DNA from: AWTP1-13 sp035550075
GTDB lineage: Bacteria; Pseudomonadota; Alphaproteobacteria; Rhizobiales; Hyphomicrobiaceae
Assembly (NCBI GenBank): GCA_035550075.1
Contig: DASZQG010000088.1
Location: forward strand, 1-32,950
Length of the DNA stretch: 32,950 bases
Direction: 5' to 3'
In this document: positions 31,049-32,950 of the stretch, piece after piece
How positions within the stretch are numbered: position 1 is the first letter of the stretch
How the letters are laid out: each line of letters starts with the position of its first letter
Notes under the pieces: model-generated
What the model saw: only the letters and a program-made list of their open reading frames with translations
The model's database searches: none
What the model was told of the DNA's origin: nothing
Translations under genes and position numbers: made by a program

Positions 31049-32568
31049 CGATAGAGCCAGGTTTCGGATACCGCCGTATCCTTGATCTGCAGCACCAGTC
31101 TCAGTTCGCTGCTAGGCGCGCCCTTAGGGTCGAAACTGAACGATACGCGCAACCCGTCGATATACGGATTGGTCTGCACAACCGGCGCACCCACCGCACC
31201 GGTGCTGGCCTCAACACGCGCGACCGGCAGCTGGTCTCCTGCCGCCCGGCCTTCGAAGTCGATTACGAACTGGACGATCCCGGCCTTGCGTTGCGGACCG
31301 TTGATGAGCCCGCTGCGCGTTTCGGTGACAAACGCACCTGCCCAACTGCGCGGGCTTTCATCGGGCCAGGACAGCCTGTAGTTGAAGGTGTGTGCCTTTC
31401 CGGCAGCCAGCGGTTCCGCGGGTTTCCAGTAGGCGACGATATTGTCGTGAATTTCTTCATCAGACGGGATCTCGAACAACCGCACCGCACCCGACCCCCA
31501 TGGTCCATGCGGTTCGACCCACGCGCTGGGGCGTTTTTCGTAGTGCGCTTCCAGATCCTGATAGTGGGAGAACGCGCGCGGTCGCTGGATCAAGCCGAAA
31601 GCCTGCGGGTTCTGGTCGAGGAAATCGCTGGTCTGAAGTCGGCGCGGATTGTTGAGTGGCCGCCAGATGCGCTCACCCCAGCCGTTGACAATGTTCAGGC
31701 CATTTGAATCATGAACCGCCGGCCGAAAATCGTTGATGCGCGAGCGATTGACGCCCGAAAACAGGAACATGCTGGTGAGCGGGGCAATGCCGACATCCGC
31801 GAGATCCTTGCGCGGATAAAGCGTCGTCTGGACTTCGATGGCGGTGGTTGCGCCCGGTGTCACCTGAAATCGGTAAGCGCCGGTGACCGATGGGCTGTCC
31901 AACAGGGCCAGGACGACGATCTGTGATGCGCCCTGTTTTGGCTTCTCTATCCAGAAGCGGCGAAAAAATGGAAACTCCTCGCCGCTCTGCTTGCCCACAT
32001 TGAGAGCCAGTCCGCGCGCGGAAAGACCGTAGATTTGCCCGCGAGAAAGAGCGCGAAAATAGCTAGCACCCTGGAAGACGATGATTTCGTCGAACAGATC
32101 GGGACGGTTAAGCGGCCCTAAGATGCGAAAGCCGGAAAATCCTAGCCGCGTTTCCGGCGGCAGTTTGCCGGCCAGCGGACCGAGATCGAAATAGGCGTTG
32201 TCCGGTGACAGCGGCCTCACGGCGCCGCCATCCACGATGTTGATCTCGACAGGAATCTTGAACAGCCAACCAGTCGGCAGAACCTGCAACTCGAAGTTCA
32301 ATCCGTCCCCGCGCCAGATGGTTCGGTCAGGCCGAAAACGAACCTGGCGATATTGGTCATAGTCGAGGTCTGGCATGCCCTTCGGTTGCGCATCAGAGGG
32401 CGCTTCGTAGGGTTTGCGCGCGAGTTCACTGGCCAGATCCTGGACCGCCTCATATTTGAACGGTGCGGAGGGCGGAGCCGTCTGCGCCATCGGCTGCGTG
32501 GCTACCGCGCCAAACAGCATCCATATGACCAGCGCCGAGAGATAGCGGGGATTGCAGGAGACGATCAT
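31033..32568 (-). CDS. opgG: Periplasmic glucan biosynthesis protein
   Basis: A 511-residue secreted protein, the same length as E. coli OpgG. The signal peptide covers about residues 1-28 (LSALVIWMLFGAVATQPMA, then QTAPP). The mature part has FKYEAVQDLASELARKPYEAP, YDQYRQVRFRPDRTIW and later WGERIWRPLNNPRRLQTSDFLDQNPQAFGLIQRPR, with VEPHGPWGSGAVRLFEIP and a C-terminal immunoglobulin-like domain. OpgG/MdoG is needed for formation and branching of periplasmic glucans; recent work on the family indicates glucan hydrolase-type activity for some members. ATG 32568 has no clear Shine-Dalgarno. It is first of the opgG-opgH operon, with an EcfG-type promoter upstream at 32651-32676. Confidence 0.93.
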   Translation of the reverse strand: MIVSCNPRYLSALVIWMLFGAVATQPMAQTAPPSAPFKYEAVQDLASELARKPYEAPSDAQPKGMPDLDYDQYRQVRFRPDRTIWRGDGLNFELQVLPTGWLFKIPVEINIVDGGAVRPLSPDNAYFDLGPLAGKLPPETRLGFSGFRILGPLNRPDLFDEIIVFQGASYFRALSRGQIYGLSARGLALNVGKQSGEEFPFFRRFWIEKPKQGASQIVVLALLDSPSVTGAYRFQVTPGATTAIEVQTTLYPRKDLADVGIAPLTSMFLFSGVNRSRINDFRPAVHDSNGLNIVNGWGERIWRPLNNPRRLQTSDFLDQNPQAFGLIQRPRAFSHYQDLEAHYEKRPSAWVEPHGPWGSGAVRLFEIPSDEEIHDNIVAYWKPAEPLAAGKAHTFNYRLSWPDESPRSWAGAFVTETRSGLINGPQRKAGIVQFVIDFEGRAAGDQLPVARVEASTGAVGAPVVQTNPYIDGLRVSFSFDPKGAPSSELRLVLQIKDTAVSETWLYRWTKD

Positions 32569-32650
32569 TTTGGGCGGTGATACTGCAGCAGGACATTTCC
32601 CCAGCCGGCGCTTACTTCCGGCGGCGACAACGACGGACGAAGACGCATAA

Positions 32651-32676
32651 AACGCCGACGTGACGGGGAGAGTTCC
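32651..32676 (-). promoter_or_regulatory. Sigma-EcfG-type promoter of opgGH
   Basis: On the minus strand GGAAC (32676-32672), 17 bases, CGTT (32654-32651), an exact consensus match. Transcription would start near 32644, giving a 5' leader of about 75 bases before opgG. Confidence 0.7.
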
Positions 32677-32823
32677 GTGCCGCCAGCTTTTTGGATGCGT
32701 TGCCGGCGGTCTGCTAGCCTTGTTGGATCCGTGCAGCCCGAAATACCTCGGGTCGGTCAGTGGGGCGGAGGCAGCGGGATGCGTCGGACTCCGGTGCTAC
32801 GTTTTCGAACAATGAGGTCGCGC

Positions 32824-32849
32824 GGAACAATTTCCAGGGGCGCGCCGTT
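32824..32849 (+). promoter_or_regulatory. Sigma-EcfG-type promoter at the right edge
   Basis: GGAAC (32824-32828), 17 bases, CGTT (32846-32849), an exact consensus match on the plus strand. The predicted start of transcription, about 32856, coincides with the ATG at 32858. Confidence 0.6.
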
Positions 32850-32857
32850 ACGGCGCC

Positions 32858-32950
32858 ATGGCTCGCTCGCCATCGATGAACGACGACACCTACCGCGCCT
32901 ATCTTTTTGAGTGCGATGCCGGCGGTCTATTCGCCGTCTCGTTGGATCCC
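32858..32950 (+). CDS. Hypothetical protein, 3' end beyond the window
   Basis: An open frame of 31 codons runs from ATG 32858 to the end of the window. The start may instead be ATG 32876, which begins MNDDTYRAYLFECDAGG. The YRAYLFECDAGGLFAVS segment resembles short proteins of unknown function that I remember from Bradyrhizobium-like genomes. No Shine-Dalgarno is present before either ATG. The exact EcfG promoter just upstream implies a leaderless or very short leader and stress induction. The function is unknown and the rest of the gene cannot be seen. Confidence 0.55.
   Translation, partial: MARSPSMNDDTYRAYLFECDAGGLFAVSLDP

Noticed and set aside
1..32950. CRISPR arrays, insertion sequences, integrons
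   Set aside because: No regularly spaced repeats, transposase motifs or integrase motifs were seen on either strand.

Overview
The window reads as chromosomal DNA of a GC-rich alphaproteobacterium, most likely Hyphomicrobiales (Rhizobiales). Three things point there: the miaA-ilvI-ilvH gene order, an HWE-type histidine kinase, and three exact matches to the sigma-EcfG general-stress promoter (GGAAC-N16/17-CGTT). Genes are tightly packed on both strands. No gene-free stretch exceeds 300 bases, and I saw no insertion sequence, prophage or CRISPR array.

Left part (1-5.2 kb): the 3' part of a citramalate synthase gene, a small secreted four-cysteine protein, a MeaB-type GTPase, a C45-type Ntn hydrolase, and an atypical short-chain dehydrogenase that lacks the usual catalytic tyrosine. 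Next (5.2-10.1 kb) is a four-gene operon with overlapping or closely spaced genes for a Gld-type ABC system: ATPase, permease, GldG-like periplasmic auxiliary protein and DUF4340 protein.

Middle (10.1-21.9 kb): a small membrane protein, a SAM methyltransferase with an apparent EcfG promoter, an HtpX-like M48 protease and a LOG-family phosphoribohydrolase, all on the minus strand. On the plus strand follow a TolA-like coiled-coil protein ending in a degenerate LysM-like domain, an Atm1-type ABC exporter, and a MarR-GNAT fusion that looks leaderless and self-operated. The MarR-GNAT gene converges on a soluble PAS/GAF HWE kinase with a second, N-terminal ATPase domain; the two genes share the palindrome CTAG as stop codons. 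A ribbon-helix-helix-like small protein is divergent from the kinase, followed by a membrane protein of unknown role.

Right part (21.9-33 kb): a DUF1015 protein, then miaA, ilvI, ilvH, a tartrate/D-malate dehydrogenase-family gene and a nitronate monooxygenase-family gene, then tRNA-Ser(UGA). Next is the opgG-opgH operon for osmoregulated periplasmic glucans (minus strand), with an exact EcfG promoter. At the right edge a truncated gene starts just after another exact EcfG promoter.

How the parts fit: citramalate synthase and acetolactate synthase belong to the threonine-independent isoleucine route. The three EcfG-type promoters suggest that periplasmic glucans, a methyltransferase and a small protein respond to general stress. 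The content is otherwise mostly housekeeping. I found no convincing wholly new system; the most interesting leads are the EcfG sites, the two-ATPase kinase, the tyrosine-less SDR and the Gld-type operon.
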